A stretch of DNA of 21,308 nucleotides, taken from Clostridiales bacterium UBA5446 (lineage in GTDB: Bacteria; Bacillota; Clostridia; Oscillospirales; Oscillospiraceae). The notes under the pieces were generated by a model. The model did no database searches. It was not told where the DNA came from and saw only the letters and a program-made list of their open reading frames with translations. Shown one piece after another: positions 1 to 6,482 of the stretch. The position numbers and the translations under genes are program-made. The DNA is taken from the NCBI GenBank assembly GCA_002427465.1, contig DIRC01000054.1, positions 1 through 21,308 on the forward strand, written 5' to 3'. The stretch's first letter is position 1. Each line of letters starts with the position of its first letter.

Positions 1-49
1 AAATACCCCCACCGGGTATATTTCAAGAATATACCCGGTGGGGGTATTT
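1..49. terminator. Perfect 20-bp inverted repeat, probable terminator of the shikimate kinase gene
   Basis: Positions 1-20 are exactly complementary to 30-49, with a 9-base loop at 21-29. It lies 8 bases past the stop codon of the minus-strand kinase gene. The arms end in GTATTT on either strand, so the U-tract is short. It could serve both directions, but the gene on the far side lies outside the window. Confidence 0.75.
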
Positions 50-57
50 GTCAAGGG

Positions 58-603
58 TTATTTTTCTATAAAACCGGCAGAACGCGCCGGCGTTATCCCA
101 TTGGCGCGACGCTTTTCCAGCGCCGCCCGGATCTGTGACACCACCCTGTCGGTCCCCTTCGCGCATTCGATGTGAATATCGGCATACTTTTCATAGAGCG
201 GCCTGCGCTGGGCAAAAATATCCGCCACCGTGGCGCCCGGCTCCGCTGCAATACCCCGGTCGGCGCTTTTGCTGATCCGGAGCGCCAGCTCGTCAGGCTC
301 CGTATCCAGCCAGACCACCACGCCGCCTTCACGAAGGTTTTCCATGGCGTCCGCACAGTAAACCATGCTGCCGCCCGTGGCAATCACGGTTTTTTTGCAG
401 CGGATGCGTTCTCCCACCCGCCCCTCGATTTCCAGAAAGCCTTCCACCCCTACATCCGCCAGAATATCCGGCAGCGTTTTTCCCGCCTCCCGGATAATCA
501 GCAGATCGGAATCAACAAATTCATATCCCAGCCGCTTGGCCAGGATCACGCCGACCGTGCTTTTGCCCGCGCCCGGCATACCGATGAGCACAACATTATC
601 CAT
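58..603 (-). CDS. Shikimate kinase family P-loop kinase (divergent active site)
   Basis: A 181-residue protein of the usual shikimate kinase length (shikimate to shikimate-3-phosphate, aromatic amino acid pathway, cytosol). Visible motifs are a Walker A loop GMPGAGKST at residues 8-16, the DSD pair at 31-33, a TGG motif at 76-78 and a C-terminal RRPLYEKYAD segment whose arginine normally contacts the phosphate/shikimate. Two family residues are changed: the GFRxxE motif reads GFLEIE (55-60), so the arginine that anchors the shikimate carboxylate is a leucine, and the GGG loop reads GGS (77-79). The ATG start follows a G-rich GGCGGGG sequence. No other aro gene is in the window. It is either a tolerant shikimate kinase or a relative acting on another small acid; the fold assignment is firm, the substrate is not. 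Confidence 0.8.
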   Translation of the reverse strand: MDNVVLIGMPGAGKSTVGVILAKRLGYEFVDSDLLIIREAGKTLPDILADVGVEGFLEIEGRVGERIRCKKTVIATGGSMVYCADAMENLREGGVVVWLDTEPDELALRISKSADRGIAAEPGATVADIFAQRRPLYEKYADIHIECAKGTDRVVSQIRAALEKRRANGITPARSAGFIEK

Positions 604-626
604 ATCAGACCCCGCCCGTTTTCCAT

Positions 627-663
627 CTCCGGCAAACGCTTTCAGAGCCGGAGGCGCTTTTTT
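627..663. other. Hairpin followed by T6 in the aroK-like leader
   Basis: CTCCGGC at 627-633 pairs with GCCGGAG at 647-653 (13-base loop), followed on the plus strand by GCGC and six T at 658-663. It looks like a plus-strand terminator, yet no plus-strand gene precedes it. On the minus strand it sits inside the 5' leader of the kinase gene, between its promoter and start. It may block antisense reading into the kinase gene or simply be a leader stem. Confidence 0.35.
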
Positions 664-672
664 ATGGATACC

Positions 673-701
673 AGTATAACAGCCGCCGTCAGCAAATACA
701 A
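673..701 (-). promoter_or_regulatory. Sigma-A-type promoter of the shikimate kinase family gene
   Basis: Reading the minus strand, TTGTAT (701-696), a 17-base spacer and TATACT (678-673). The -10 is five of six to consensus and the spacing is ideal. It lies about 70 bases upstream of the start codon at 603. Confidence 0.6.
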
Positions 702-760
702 TTGCCTGAGCCGTACCCCGGAATTACGTTATCCGGTTAACAATGATCGTGCAAATCTGC

Positions 761-789
761 TTGCTTACGTGGTGCTTTCATGATAATCT
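761..789 (+). promoter_or_regulatory. Weak candidate promoter of the rhodanese/FMN lipoprotein operon
   Basis: TTGCTT (761-766), 17 bases, TAATCT (784-789); a better -10 match, GATAAT, overlaps at 782-787 but with 15-base spacing. It is the best candidate in the 150 bases before the operon and is suggestive only. Confidence 0.3.
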
Positions 790-849
790 ATAGGTAGATC
801 CGCACAACGGCGTGCGGTTATGCGGCTAAAATGAAAGGAGATTACTTTT

Positions 850-1524
850 ATGAAAAAAATCACGGCGACCCTTTTGCTTCTCACCATGGTTTTTACTCTT
901 GCAGCCTGCGGCGGCACGGCGCAGAAGCCTCTCCCCGCCGCCAGCCCCGACCCGGAAAGCATGTTCGGCGTCGACCAGAATATCAACATCGATACCATTG
1001 ACCAATACCTGGACCGCGACGACGTTGCGTACCGGGACGTCCGGATGCTGTTCGACCCGGCGGACTACGCCGCCATCGGCGGAAACGCCGACCTTTCCTC
1101 CACCATAAGGGGCTTTCGCATTGTCCCCTATCCTTACCTCGCCACTCTGACCGAACTTCCGGTCAGCGGCGCTTATGCCGGTGAGACCCTTTATACCCTG
1201 ACCTGGAACGACGACGGAAGCATTGCCTCCGCAACCGCCAATTACCAGGAATCCCAGACGATTCTGGAGGATTTGTTCCCGAAGGATAAGGCCGTATTTC
1301 TGATGTGCGGCGGCGGCGGATACGCGGGGATGACCAAGGCCCTTCTCGTGCACCTGGGCTGGGACGCCGACAAGCTCTATAACGTGGGCGGAAACTGGGC
1401 TTACACCGGCAGCAACGGCGTGGAGCTGATCCAGTATTCCGAGGATGCGGACGGCACCGATATGTACGCCACCTGGCGCGCCGACTATGCCTACATAGAC
1501 TTCTCCCGTCTGCACGCCGCATGA
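850..1524 (+). CDS. Rhodanese-like domain lipoprotein
   Basis: A 224-residue protein with a short signal peptide and lipobox LAAC, lipidated Cys at residue 20, so it should be anchored outside the membrane. The rest reads as one rhodanese-like domain: a DVR motif near residue 60, then the active-site-loop pattern in which Cys153 (FLMCGGGGYAGM) starts a glycine-rich loop and a helix, followed by LGW and a YNVGG segment matching the usual 'VYNLEGG' end of the fold. The catalytic Cys is kept, so sulfur transfer or a thiol redox role is possible. AAAGGAG at 833-840 gives an ideal RBS for this ATG. Its stop is 4 bases before the FMN-binding lipoprotein, so the two are very likely co-translated. 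The fold is well supported; the substrate is unknown. Confidence 0.8.
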   Translation: MKKITATLLLLTMVFTLAACGGTAQKPLPAASPDPESMFGVDQNINIDTIDQYLDRDDVAYRDVRMLFDPADYAAIGGNADLSSTIRGFRIVPYPYLATLTELPVSGAYAGETLYTLTWNDDGSIASATANYQESQTILEDLFPKDKAVFLMCGGGGYAGMTKALLVHLGWDADKLYNVGGNWAYTGSNGVELIQYSEDADGTDMYATWRADYAYIDFSRLHAA

Positions 1525-1528
1525 GCCC

Positions 1529-2110
1529 ATGAAAAAACTCCTGATTCTTTTTCTGATCCCGGCGCTGATCCTTTCCGCAGCCGGCTGCGGGTCCGCCGCC
1601 CCGGAGGAACCGGCATACCGGCAATTTAACTTCACCCATTACGCCAGCGGCGGCATCCCGGAAGAATCCACGGCGGTGATCCTTTTTGAGCAGAGCAATT
1701 CCACCTTCACCGCCTATCAGATCGGCTTCACCTCCTGTACCTGCCGGGACGCCGCCGTCAATACTGCTTCCGTCATGTACGTGGAGCTGCTCAACACCAA
1801 GGACACCGCCGGCGAAGCCGCCATCCGCACCATCTCCTTCGGCGGAAATAACGGGTACAATGTGGGGCTTTGGGGGGACAGCGATCCCATTTACGGACAG
1901 CCTGAGTACACCAAGGAGTACATGAACGACAACTTTGTCCAGCGGCTTGTCAAAAAGAGCAAGGCCGAATTTGACGCCTGGTCCGGCTATGGCGCCCAGT
2001 TGGACGGCATAGACGCCGACGCCGTGACCGGGGCCACGGTTTCCACCGGCAACATCACCTCGGTTTTAAAAGCCCTGTTTGCCTATCACGCCGATAAATA
2101 CTATAAATAA
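1529..2110 (+). CDS. FMN-binding domain lipoprotein
   Basis: A 193-residue lipoprotein: signal peptide, lipobox SAAGC, Cys20. The C-terminus carries DAVTGATVST at residues 164-173, matching the Dxx[S/T]GAT sequence at which ApbE-type flavin transferases attach FMN to threonine; the predicted site is Thr170. The middle (about 30-155) is less like standard FMN-binding domains and contains a CTC pair near residue 70. The start lies 4 bases after the rhodanese stop with no clear ribosome binding site of its own, so translation is probably coupled. By analogy with other flavinylated lipoproteins it may carry electrons on the outer face of the membrane, perhaps to or from the rhodanese-like partner; this is inference. 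No apbE is in the window. Confidence 0.78.
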   Translation: MKKLLILFLIPALILSAAGCGSAAPEEPAYRQFNFTHYASGGIPEESTAVILFEQSNSTFTAYQIGFTSCTCRDAAVNTASVMYVELLNTKDTAGEAAIRTISFGGNNGYNVGLWGDSDPIYGQPEYTKEYMNDNFVQRLVKKSKAEFDAWSGYGAQLDGIDADAVTGATVSTGNITSVLKALFAYHADKYYK

Positions 2111-2145
2111 ACCCGGCCGCACCGCCGGGAACGGCTCTCTCATGC

Positions 2146-2186
2146 AAAGAAGCTCTGAAAACGTCTGTTTTCAGAGCTTCTTTTTT
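2146..2186. terminator. Strong terminator after the FMN lipoprotein
   Basis: A 17-bp perfect stem (2146-2162 with 2167-2183), a 4-base loop and a T6 run ending at 2186 for the plus-strand operon. The same stem lies 38 bases past the stop of the minus-strand serpin and could end that transcript too. Confidence 0.92.
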
Positions 2187-2223
2187 ATTGATCCGCAAAA
2201 GACGGGTTTTCCGACGGCAGAGA

Positions 2224-3480
2224 TTAATGAATATCCATCACGGTGCCGATGAAAATGGGCAGGTTGGTTTCGCAGTCGATGAGCATGTAGACAAATGGCC
2301 GGTCAAGATAGACTGTCTTGAATTCCTCGGGGGGCGCGGCTGAGGTGCACCTCATTTCAACTGACGTGACCGCACCGGCCTTGGTGCCTTTTTCATCCAC
2401 GGCAATATACGTTTTATGGAGTACCCGGCTGATAAAGAGATTTCCGGCCGCCATGTGGCCCATCCCCGAAAAATCCGCCCTGTCCGGGTCAAAGGCGACC
2501 GTCATGCCCATGGCCTTGAGCATGTCGCTCATCTCCACGGCATACTCGCTCTCGAACTTGGGAAGGGCCGTATCCACCCTGATATCCTGCGCGTTTTCCA
2601 GAGTGGCCGAAAGCCCGCCACCGGTGAGGGACGCCGCGTAATCGGCAATGGAGATCCCCGGGTTGGGCAGCAGGGCGGCAAAGGCGTATTTCCGATCGGC
2701 GTAATATTTGATAAAGCCCGTGGCGCTGCCATCATCCAGATACCTGTTCTCCTGGCAATACATCATTTCCACATCCCGTATTTCCCCGGATTCTGTGGTA
2801 AACGTCCCCTCCTGAACCTGGCTTTCCCGATAAATATTCTCCCACTCGGCGTCAAAGGCCAGAGCATTAATGAGATACATAACGGCTTCTTCCGGGATTT
2901 CATCGAGAATACCGTCGATCATGCCGTCGGTTTTTTCGCTGACCCAATCATTGATCACCTCCAGCGTACTCTTATCGAAAGCCGATTGATAAAGGGATGC
3001 GTTGTAATAATCTGCGTTCTTCTGAAGGAAATCCTTCTCGATGACCAACGATTCATCGTCTCTGAACCAAAGGGAGTTGGCCACGCTGAGCTTATATTTT
3101 TCTCCCGATGCCAGACTGTCCAGATATGCCCTCAGATAGGTGTTCAGCTCCTCTATGGACAGCCCGAAGGTTTCCTGCATCTGCGCCAGGGTATCGCCCC
3201 CGGCCCCGTTTGCGGTCATTGCGAGGGCGCACAGCACGGAAAACGGAGAGACAAGGGTATTCTTCGACTCCGGCCCGCTGTTTTTAAACAGCTGAACGGC
3301 AAAATCGGCTATGGCCCGGTCTTCGCTTCCGGTCAATTCAATGTCGCCAATCACATCGCCGGCGCTGACTCCATCCATCAGATCGATAGCCTGGGCCGCG
3401 GTACTGCAGCCGGAGAGGGAAAGAGACGCTGAAAGTGTAAGCACGAGGCATAACGCCCCTGCAAGCATGCGTTTTTTCAT
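2224..3480 (-). CDS. Serpin (MEROPS I4) lipoprotein
   Basis: A 418-residue protein with signal peptide and lipobox LSGC (Cys25), then a full serpin domain from about residue 55 to the end. Diagnostic stretches are NTLVSPFSVLCALAMTANGA near the start of the fold, an ANSLWF block, the LINALAFDAEW block, LPKFESEY, an HKTYIAVDEKGTKAGAV hinge and the terminal DRPFVYMLID...PIFIGTV block. Serpins trap serine or cysteine proteases through the exposed loop. The hinge reads EKGTKAGAV (363-371): P13 is Lys instead of Glu and the alanine run is impure. Counting from the hinge puts P1 near Thr379. AAAGGAG precedes the ATG. Lipid anchoring suggests protection of the cell surface from host or competitor proteases. 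Family assignment is firm; inhibitory activity and target are not known. Confidence 0.92.
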   Translation of the reverse strand: MKKRMLAGALCLVLTLSASLSLSGCSTAAQAIDLMDGVSAGDVIGDIELTGSEDRAIADFAVQLFKNSGPESKNTLVSPFSVLCALAMTANGAGGDTLAQMQETFGLSIEELNTYLRAYLDSLASGEKYKLSVANSLWFRDDESLVIEKDFLQKNADYYNASLYQSAFDKSTLEVINDWVSEKTDGMIDGILDEIPEEAVMYLINALAFDAEWENIYRESQVQEGTFTTESGEIRDVEMMYCQENRYLDDGSATGFIKYYADRKYAFAALLPNPGISIADYAASLTGGGLSATLENAQDIRVDTALPKFESEYAVEMSDMLKAMGMTVAFDPDRADFSGMGHMAAGNLFISRVLHKTYIAVDEKGTKAGAVTSVEMRCTSAAPPEEFKTVYLDRPFVYMLIDCETNLPIFIGTVMDIH

Positions 3481-3540
3481 ATGCGCTCCTTTCGTTTCAA
3501 TACGTTTTTAATATCAGTCCTTTGCTTGGACGGATCACAG

Positions 3541-3759
3541 TCCGGTTTGTTCCCGTGCCGGGCCGCATATTTTGCCATTTTGCCCGTATATGCGGAGGGA
3601 GCGGCGCGGATCCTTTTTGATCTGCACGATCCTGATCATACGGATAAAATTCGAGACTGCGGCGTGTACTGGATCATCTTTGTTTCCGGCACGGGCTGCG
3701 TGCGATACAACACCAAGGCATATGCGGACCTGTTCACGGTGCTAAAGCCCGACAAATAA
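3541..3759 (+). pseudogene. Probable 3' remnant of an unidentified gene
   Basis: An open frame ends at TAA 3757-3759. From about 3590 it reads like real coding sequence (YAEGAARILFDL..., ending LFTVLKPDK) with GC-rich third positions. The only in-frame ATG, at 3481, lies in the serpin leader with no ribosome binding site, and the first part of the frame does not read as protein. I read it as the tail of a gene whose 5' part has been lost. I do not recognise the family. A fortuitous open frame is the main alternative. Confidence 0.3.
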
Positions 3760-3840
3760 CCCCTACCGCCGCTTTGCCGATATCAGGACGCCCCGCTAAT
3801 TTCTCCTGTGGCAGCACGCCGTCTTCGGCAAGAATGAAGA

Positions 3841-3869
3841 AAGGCTCCGCCGTTTTGTGGCGGAGCCTT
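3841..3869 (-). terminator. Terminator of the cysteine-rich gene
   Basis: An 11-bp perfect stem (3841-3851 with 3859-3869) with a 7-base loop, 25 bases past the stop of the minus-strand gene. On that strand it is followed by a T-rich stretch (TTTCTTCATTCTT). Confidence 0.75.
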
Positions 3870-3894
3870 GACATACTTTATGATAAAGCGGATA

Positions 3895-4122
3895 TTATCC
3901 GCAGCACCAGCATCTTATGCAGCCCCCGCAATTACAGCATACACAGCGTATACAGCGCGAAGAAGAGGCGCTCTCAAGATCCGCGCCGCCCGCAACCCCG
4001 GAATTGAATCCGCAGCCCCAATTGCAAAGATTGTCGCACCAGTTGCAGCAGTTGCAGCAGTTTCCAAAGTTTCCGCAGTTACCGCAGGCCCCGCAGCCGC
4101 CGAGACCAAAACAATTGCACAT
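3895..4122 (-). CDS. Extremely cysteine-rich small protein, function unknown
   Basis: A 75-residue protein with 21 cysteines (28%). They form two blocks, residues 2-37 (12 Cys, spaced by Gly, Asn and aromatic residues) and 57-74 (9 Cys with R and I), joined by a Cys-free linker 38-56. There is no signal peptide, His or transmembrane segment. A strong ribosome binding site (GAAAGGAGGG) stands 6 bases before the ATG, a TATAAT promoter lies upstream and a hairpin terminator downstream, so expression is well supported despite the odd composition. Possible roles are a disulfide-cross-linked spore coat or exosporium protein, or a metallothionein-like metal or thiol store. No RiPP-modifying enzyme is nearby, which argues against a modified peptide. 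I do not recognise a named family. Confidence 0.75.
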   Translation of the reverse strand: MCNCFGLGGCGACGNCGNFGNCCNCCNWCDNLCNWGCGFNSGVAGGADLESASSSRCIRCVCCNCGGCIRCWCCG

Positions 4123-4167
4123 AGTTACCCTCCTTTCTTAGGGTATGTATACCTATGTGCCTGCAAC

Positions 4168-4197
4168 ATTATATGCGCGCTCAGGATATGCGTTCAA
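4168..4197 (-). promoter_or_regulatory. Promoter of the cysteine-rich gene
   Basis: On the minus strand: TTGAAC (4197-4192), 18 bases, TATAAT (4173-4168), a good sigma-A match. The same DNA reads AC, 16 bases, CATATAATG, close to the late-sporulation sigma-K pattern (AC, 16-17 bases, CATAnnnTA). Which sigma factor is used cannot be told from sequence alone. Confidence 0.6.
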
Positions 4198-4490
4198 ATC
4201 TGATCCCCCGGGGCTTATTCCGGGCAGTCGGAATCCGGCATTGAGGCCCTCGCGGTTTTCGGAAGCCGAATAAACGCGGCACAGTTCGACTAAAGGGCAG
4301 CGGACTGGGGTATATAGATAAACATGCGGATTTAAGTTTTTAATAAACAAAAAATGAAGAATTGTCCCCAGCCCTGCCGACTGCTTATAACTTGAAATAA
4401 AACAGATGGAGATACATGCGACACTTCTAAGCGGAGCACGAATTCTAGTAATTCCGTTATAACATTAACATAATTAATCATAAATAAATG

Positions 4491-4518
4491 TTGACTTTGA
4501 CCAAAAGCTATATATACT
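4491..4518 (+). promoter_or_regulatory. Sigma-A promoter of the alcohol dehydrogenase gene
   Basis: TTGACT (4491-4496), 16 bases, TATACT (4513-4518): five of six at each box, in an AT-rich setting, about 65 bases before the ATG. Confidence 0.7.
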
Positions 4519-4585
4519 AATTACAAAACCCGCTGGGTAAAACCGGTAAATTATTCGATCATCAAAATGTAAAGGAGGAGAACAG

Positions 4586-5647
4586 ATGAAAGGATTTGCC
4601 ATGCTAGGAATCGGTAAGGTCGGTTGGATTGAGAAGGAAGAACCCAAATGCGGACCATTGGATGCAATTTGCCGTCCAATCGCGCTCGCACCATGTACAT
4701 CAGATATCCACACAGTATGGGAAGGCGCGGTTGGTGAACGTACCGATATGATTCTGGGACATGAGGGCGTTGGTGAAGTTGTCCAGGTCGGTGCTCTTGT
4801 CAAAGACTTTAAACCCGGCGACAAAGTCATCGTTCCCGCCATCACTCCCGACTGGGGCGCAATAGAATCCCAAGGCGGATTTGCCATGCATTCCGGGGGC
4901 ATGCTGGCCGGCTGGAAATTTTCCAACTTCAAAGACGGCGTTTTTGGCGAGAGGTTTCACGTAAACGAGGCCGATGCCAACCTCGCCATACTTCCGGAAG
5001 GGATGGACCCGGCCACGGCGTCCATGCTCAGCGACATGGTGCCCACAGGCTTCCAGGGCGCCGAGCTTGCGCATATCGAGTTTGGCGACACGGTTTGCGT
5101 CATTGGCATAGGCCCTGTCGGCCTTATGGCGGTCGCCGCTTCCGTATTGAAGGGCGCCGGCGAAGTGTTTGCCGTAGGCTCACGCCCAAAATGCATTGAG
5201 GTAGCAAAAAAATATGGCGCGACACAAATTATTAACTACCGCAGCGGAAGCATACTCGATCAGATCATGGATCTGACCCGCGGCAAAGGCGTAGATAAGG
5301 TCATCATTGCCGGCGGCGATGTGGACACATTTATTGACGCTGTGAAAATGCTTAAGCCCGGCGGGATCATCAGCAACATCAACTACCTCGGCCAGGGCGA
5401 ATATGTAAAAATACCACGCGGCGATTGGGGCTGCGGCATGGGGCATAAAACCGTTGTCGGCGGCCTGATGCTCGGCGGAAGGCGCAGAATGGAAAAGCTG
5501 GCCGCCCTGATTACCGCTGGCAGACTGGACCCCAGCCTGCTGCTTACCCACCGCTTTGAAGGCCTCGACAAGGCTGAAGAGGCGCTTATGCTCATGAAGG
5601 ATAAGCCGAAGGATCTGATCAAACCCGTCATCACAATCAGCTACTGA
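4586..5647 (+). CDS. adh: NADP-dependent zinc secondary alcohol (isopropanol) dehydrogenase
   Basis: A 353-residue medium-chain dehydrogenase, very close along its whole length to the Clostridium beijerinckii / Thermoanaerobacter brockii secondary alcohol dehydrogenases (351-352 residues), which interconvert ketones and secondary alcohols. The catalytic zinc ligands are present at their known positions, Cys37, His59 and Asp150, with Glu60. The nucleotide loop is GIGPVG (174-179). Residues that fix NADP(H) preference in that family, Gly198, Ser199, Arg200 and Tyr218, are all present, so NADP(H) is the likely cofactor. AAAGGAGGAG gives a strong ribosome binding site. The gene stands alone with its own promoter and terminator, so it is a single-gene unit, perhaps an NADPH sink in fermentation. 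Confidence 0.93.
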   Translation: MKGFAMLGIGKVGWIEKEEPKCGPLDAICRPIALAPCTSDIHTVWEGAVGERTDMILGHEGVGEVVQVGALVKDFKPGDKVIVPAITPDWGAIESQGGFAMHSGGMLAGWKFSNFKDGVFGERFHVNEADANLAILPEGMDPATASMLSDMVPTGFQGAELAHIEFGDTVCVIGIGPVGLMAVAASVLKGAGEVFAVGSRPKCIEVAKKYGATQIINYRSGSILDQIMDLTRGKGVDKVIIAGGDVDTFIDAVKMLKPGGIISNINYLGQGEYVKIPRGDWGCGMGHKTVVGGLMLGGRRRMEKLAALITAGRLDPSLLLTHRFEGLDKAEEALMLMKDKPKDLIKPVITISY

Positions 5648-5657
5648 TTATAAAATC

Positions 5658-5701
5658 ATCCCCCGCAAATCAGCCTGACCCGCTGATTTGCGGGGGATTT
5701 C
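5658..5701 (+). terminator. Terminator of the alcohol dehydrogenase gene
   Basis: A 16-bp perfect stem (5658-5673 with 5683-5698), a 9-base loop and a short T3 tail, 10 bases past the stop codon. Confidence 0.85.
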
Positions 5702-5824
5702 TGCCGCCTCTTAAATCAGGCGGCCGCGGTGATGTGCTTTAAATCATTTGCGGAATGTACAATAATATCTTGATTTTGATATTCTTTCATCCCGTTACCG
5801 CTCTTAAAATTCATTTTTTGAATT

Positions 5825-5854
5825 TTGTATATTTTGCATTACCGTACTTATAAT
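5825..5854 (+). promoter_or_regulatory. Candidate promoter of an orphan transcript
   Basis: TTGTAT (5825-5830), 18 bases, TATAAT (5849-5854). The -10 is perfect and the -35 is poor (three of six). About 95 bases downstream a small stem with a GAAA loop (near 5924-5938) is followed by T7, a possible end point. No gene starts in between. Confidence 0.3.
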
Positions 5855-6016
5855 GTCCATAGATTAATCATGAACGCGCATCCCGCCAATCCACCCGGCC
5901 ATAGCGCATCCGGATAGAGAGACCCGTGGAAACACCGGCCTGTTTTTTTAATTTGAGATGTTTTTAAGCCAATGTATCAAATCCCCGTCAATGTGCCTTT
6001 TTTCACAATGAGGCAG

Positions 6017-6045
6017 TTGAAATCCGATTTTTGACATGCTATACT
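6017..6045 (+). promoter_or_regulatory. Sigma-A promoter of the small FMN-binding lipoprotein
   Basis: TTGAAA (6017-6022), 17 bases, TATACT (6040-6045). A second overlapping candidate is TTGACA (6031-6036), 16 bases, TATACG (6053-6058). Both lie 30-70 bases upstream of the ATG at 6090. Confidence 0.7.
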
Positions 6046-6089
6046 ACAGGCTTATACGGGTAAACACTCAAAAGAAAGGACGTTTATTC

Positions 6090-6449
6090 ATGAAAAAAAT
6101 CATCGCCGCAGTCTTTGCCTGCCTGATTGTCGCCGCTATGGCCGGCTGCGGAACCTCCGGTCAGCCTGCTGCTACAGCCGCTTATTCGGGAACTCAGGAA
6201 GCCACAGCGCAGGGTATGGGCCAGGTTAAAGTCACCATTACATTTGAAAACGGCGTAGTTACCGCCTGCGATGCGGACGTTTCTCAGGAAACCGCCGGGA
6301 TCGGCCAGACGGCCGGCCCCACCCTCACCCAGGCAATAGTCGATAACAACTCCCCCGTTGTGGATGGGGTTTCCGGCGCAACCATGACGTCAAATGCGGT
6401 TATGACCGCTGCCAAGGCCTGCTTTGACGCCGCCGGCATCGCCTACTAA
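6090..6449 (+). CDS. Minimal FMN-binding domain lipoprotein
   Basis: A 119-residue lipoprotein with signal peptide and lipobox MAGC (Cys20), a short Ala/Thr/Gln linker and one FMN-binding domain (about 45-119). The sequence DGVSGATMT (92-100) fits the Dxx[S/T]GAT motif flavinylated by ApbE, with Thr98 as predicted attachment site; the domain's GQVKVTITFENGVVTACDA start is also typical. The ATG at 6090 was chosen because AAGAAAGGA lies 9 bases before it; an in-frame ATG at 6036 lies within the promoter. It stands alone between its own promoter and terminator. It is probably a surface electron carrier related to flavin-based extracellular electron transfer or reductase systems; partner enzymes are not in the window. 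Confidence 0.85.
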   Translation: MKKIIAAVFACLIVAAMAGCGTSGQPAATAAYSGTQEATAQGMGQVKVTITFENGVVTACDADVSQETAGIGQTAGPTLTQAIVDNNSPVVDGVSGATMTSNAVMTAAKACFDAAGIAY

Positions 6450-6482
6450 CATGCCGGGCCTATAGATTTATCGCTTTTTCAG

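Larger units (their letters stand above)
4123..4585. other. 463-bp intergenic region, AT-rich in its second half
   Basis: It holds the leader and promoter of the cysteine-rich gene at its left end and the alcohol dehydrogenase promoter and ribosome binding site at its right end. From about 4320 to 4560 it is clearly more AT-rich than the surroundings. A 65-codon minus-strand frame (4153-4350) overlaps the promoter, has no ribosome binding site and is not counted as a gene. I see no recognisable structured RNA in 4200-4480. Confidence 0.6.
5648..6089. other. 442-bp intergenic region with a possible short orphan transcript
   Basis: After the dehydrogenase terminator come a small hairpin (GCCGCCT 5703-5709 with AGGCGGC 5718-5724), an 8-bp AT-rich inverted repeat (5806-5813 with 5819-5826), a perfect TATAAT at 5849-5854 and a T7 run at 5943-5949. 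The promoter of the next gene is at 6017-6045. No convincing open reading frame lies here on either strand. Confidence 0.5.

Noticed and set aside
3895..4122. Cys-rich protein as a RiPP/sactipeptide precursor
   Set aside because: There is no leader-core layout, no radical SAM or other modifying enzyme and no exporter next to it; the Cys-rich region begins at residue 2.
3868..4203. Plus-strand open frame of Ala/Val-rich sequence opposite the Cys-rich gene
   Set aside because: It is the complement of the repetitive TGC/GGC-rich coding strand, lacks a ribosome binding site and runs through the opposite gene's promoter.
4153..4350. 65-codon minus-strand open frame between the Cys-rich gene and the alcohol dehydrogenase
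   Set aside because: It overlaps the Cys-rich gene's promoter, has no ribosome binding site and no protein-like pattern.
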